In this document: positions 62,528-64,000 of the stretch, piece after piece | How positions within the stretch are numbered: position 1 is the stretch's first letter | How the letters are laid out: every line of letters begins with the position of its first letter | From: Streptomyces hiroshimensis | Lineage (GTDB): Bacteria > Actinomycetota > Actinomycetes > Streptomycetales > Streptomycetaceae | NCBI RefSeq assembly: GCF_014650335.1 | Contig: NZ_BMUT01000001.1 | Coordinates: forward strand, 177,037 to 241,036 | DNA length: 64,000 nucleotides | Direction of reading: 5' to 3' | The notes under the pieces: model-generated | Told to the model about the DNA's origin: nothing | Seen by the model: only the letters and a program-made list of their open reading frames with translations | Databases searched by the model: none | Program-made: the position numbers and the translations under genes

Positions 62528-62636
62528 GGGGGTCTCCCAGGAAAGAGTCTCAGTGAAGAGCGGCGCGCCCCCCTGTCAGGGGCACGCCACTGGATCCCCG
62601 TGATCGTTTCACACTTCCTTTACGAGTCAATGGCTT

Positions 62637-64000
62637 TTATGTGGATCTTGACCCCAATAGTTCGATCTCCGCCAGCGTGCTCTCTCCCGCCGGCCGCAGC
62701 CGGTAGTGCCGGTACGAGCCGGGCCGGGCCACCGAGAACACCCGGGTCTGCCGGTCCCAGGCGAAGGTCTCGCCCGCGCGCCGGTCCGCCTCCTGCCACT
62801 GCTCGCCGTCCGCCGACCCCTCCAGGACCCAGCCGTCGGGCGCCTTCGCCCGGTCGGCCGAGGTCAGCGTGTAGGAGGTCACGGGCGAGCCGGACGGCAC
62901 CTGCAGCAGGGCCGTGGCGAAGGACACCTCCGTGACCGAGGAGTCGTCGGTGAGGGGCGAGGTACCGGGCAGGGTCAGGTCGCCGTCCGGGACGGGGGCC
63001 TTGAAGTCCTTGCTCAGCGAGACCGGCCCGTCGTTCCTGCCGCTGCCCCAGGAGGACGGCCGCGGCCCCATGGCGAACTCCAGCGTCGCCCCCTTCGCGA
63101 GGACGGAGTGGGGGAGGGCGGTGGAGCGCCAGGCCTTGCCGTCCACCCGCAGCCCCTGCACGTACACGTTGCGGGCGCTGTTGCGCGGGGCCTTCACCAC
63201 CAGGTCGCGGCCGCCCTCCAGGTGGACCGTCGCCTTGGTGAACAGCGGCGAGCCGACCGCGTACTCGCCGCTGCCCATCACCAGCGGGTAGAAGCCGAGC
63301 GCGCTGAACAGGTACCAGGCCGACATCTCGCCGTTGTCGTCGTCACCCGGGTAGCCCTGGCCGATCTCGCTGCCGAGGTAGAGGCGGGAGAGCACCTCGC
63401 GCACCTTCTCCTGGGTCTTCCACGGCTGCCCCGCCGCGTCGTAGAGGTAGGCGATGTGGTGCGAGACCTGGTTGCTGTGGCCGTACATGCCCATGCGGAC
63501 GTCCCGCGCCTCGGTCATCTCGTGGATGACGCCGCCGTACGAGCCCGCGAACTCCGGCGCCCCGGTCTCCGGCGTGCCGAAGAACTGGTCGAGCTTGTCG
63601 GCCAGGCCCGCCCGGCCGCCGTACAGCCCGGCCAGGCCGCGGGTGTCCTGCGGGGCGTGGAAGGCGAAGTTCCAGCCGTTGGTCTCGGTGTAGTCGTGGC
63701 CCCAGACGCGCGGGTCGTACCGCCCCGGCGGCAGCCGCCGCGAGCCGTCGGCGTTACGGCCCTGGAAGAAGCCCACGGCGGGGTCGAAGAGCTTGACGTA
63801 ATTACGGGCGCGGTTGGCGAAGTACGCGGACTCGTCGCGGTAGCGGGCCTTGTGGGTGCGCTCGTAGAGGGCCTTGCCCATCGTCGCGAGGCCGTAGTCG
63901 TTGAGGTAGCCCTCCAGGGCCCACGACATGCCCTCGCGCGTCGTGGTGCTCGTGTACCCCAGGAAGACGGAGGTGTCCATGCCCTTGCGGCCGACGCCGG
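62637..64000 (-). CDS. GH92 alpha-1,2-mannosidase, C-terminal part (runs off right edge)
   Basis: At least 454 residues of a larger secreted glycosidase; the 5' end lies beyond the window. Family 92 motifs are visible: DVRMGMYGHSNQVSHHIAYL and the catalytic-end segment GYPGDDDNGEMSAWYLFSAL. A C-terminal discoidin/F5_F8-type module follows (VTSYTLTSADRAKAPDGWVL to the end, with YRLRP). GH92 enzymes are calcium-dependent exo-mannosidases acting on mannan or N-glycan type substrates. The 109-bp gap to the VCBS gene shows no gene. Confidence 0.92.
   Translation of the reverse strand, partial: GVGRKGMDTSVFLGYTSTTTREGMSWALEGYLNDYGLATMGKALYERTHKARYRDESAYFANRARNYVKLFDPAVGFFQGRNADGSRRLPPGRYDPRVWGHDYTETNGWNFAFHAPQDTRGLAGLYGGRAGLADKLDQFFGTPETGAPEFAGSYGGVIHEMTEARDVRMGMYGHSNQVSHHIAYLYDAAGQPWKTQEKVREVLSRLYLGSEIGQGYPGDDDNGEMSAWYLFSALGFYPLVMGSGEYAVGSPLFTKATVHLEGGRDLVVKAPRNSARNVYVQGLRVDGKAWRSTALPHSVLAKGATLEFAMGPRPSSWGSGRNDGPVSLSKDFKAPVPDGDLTLPGTSPLTDDSSVTEVSFATALLQVPSGSPVTSYTLTSADRAKAPDGWVLEGSADGEQWQEADRRAGETFAWDRQTRVFSVARPGSYRHYRLRPAGESTLAEIELLGSRST

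Overview
The window is high-GC actinobacterial DNA of the genus Streptomyces type. The signs are extreme third-position GC, frequent GTG/TTG starts with GGAGG-type ribosome sites, a 'conservon' (cvnABCD plus two P450s), a SepF-like paralogue, EF-hand proteins, F420/LLM oxidoreductases and a chromosomal order (SepF-like, arc genes, HTH-MurA, aconitase) that I recall from the S. coelicolor core. No rRNA, tRNA or CRISPR array was seen.

Layout. 1-1.5 kb: end of a protocatechuate pathway locus (pcaB, with an unresolved 5' end). 1.7-8.2 kb: a conservon operon (sensor-kinase-like protein, roadblock protein, DUF742 protein, small GTPase, CYP157-like P450 lacking the ExxR arginine, CYP154-like P450). 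8.3-11.8 kb: APC permease and a TrmA-type uracil-5 methyltransferase. 11.7-17.9 kb: a 6.1-kb integrative element inserted in the 3' end of that methyltransferase gene. It is bounded by a 75-bp direct repeat and holds xis, int, a decayed replication-gene tail, a membrane-anchored pentapeptide-repeat protein and a low-GC cargo gene of unknown function. 18-24.2 kb: glycosyltransferase, then an aminotransferase, an ATP-grasp ligase, a BacA/prephenate-dehydratase-like protein and a DUF2000-like protein, a possible small amino-acid/dipeptide pathway. 24.4-37.6 kb: SepF-like protein, AAA ATPase, MazG-like enzyme, LLM oxidoreductase, homocysteine methyltransferase, Nudix hydrolase, the Hen1/Pnkp RNA-repair pair and an MmpS-like protein.

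37.6-45 kb: genes for CoA-dependent aerobic degradation of an aminobenzoate (AMP-ligase, fused flavin monooxygenase/reductase, enoyl-CoA hydratase, acyl-CoA dehydrogenase, RidA and a PaaX regulator), with a shared inverted repeat in two of its promoters. 45-55 kb: argF/arcA, an HTH-MurA fusion, a DUF1648/GntR pair, Uma2, an alpha/beta hydrolase and aconitase. The HTH-MurA gene and the aconitase gene share an upstream palindrome, TATCTC-N6-GAGAT.

55.6-57.6 kb: two homologous small peptides with conserved cysteines, a stem-loop, and an M50 membrane protease with a PqqD-like N-terminus. This looks like a minimal RiPP-like (peptide maturation) locus with no standard modifying enzyme and is the best candidate here for an undescribed system. 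57.7-64 kb: MetE-like enzyme, secreted proteins, an EF-hand protein, a serine hydrolase, a VCBS-repeat protein and the C-terminal part of a GH92 mannosidase that runs off the right edge.
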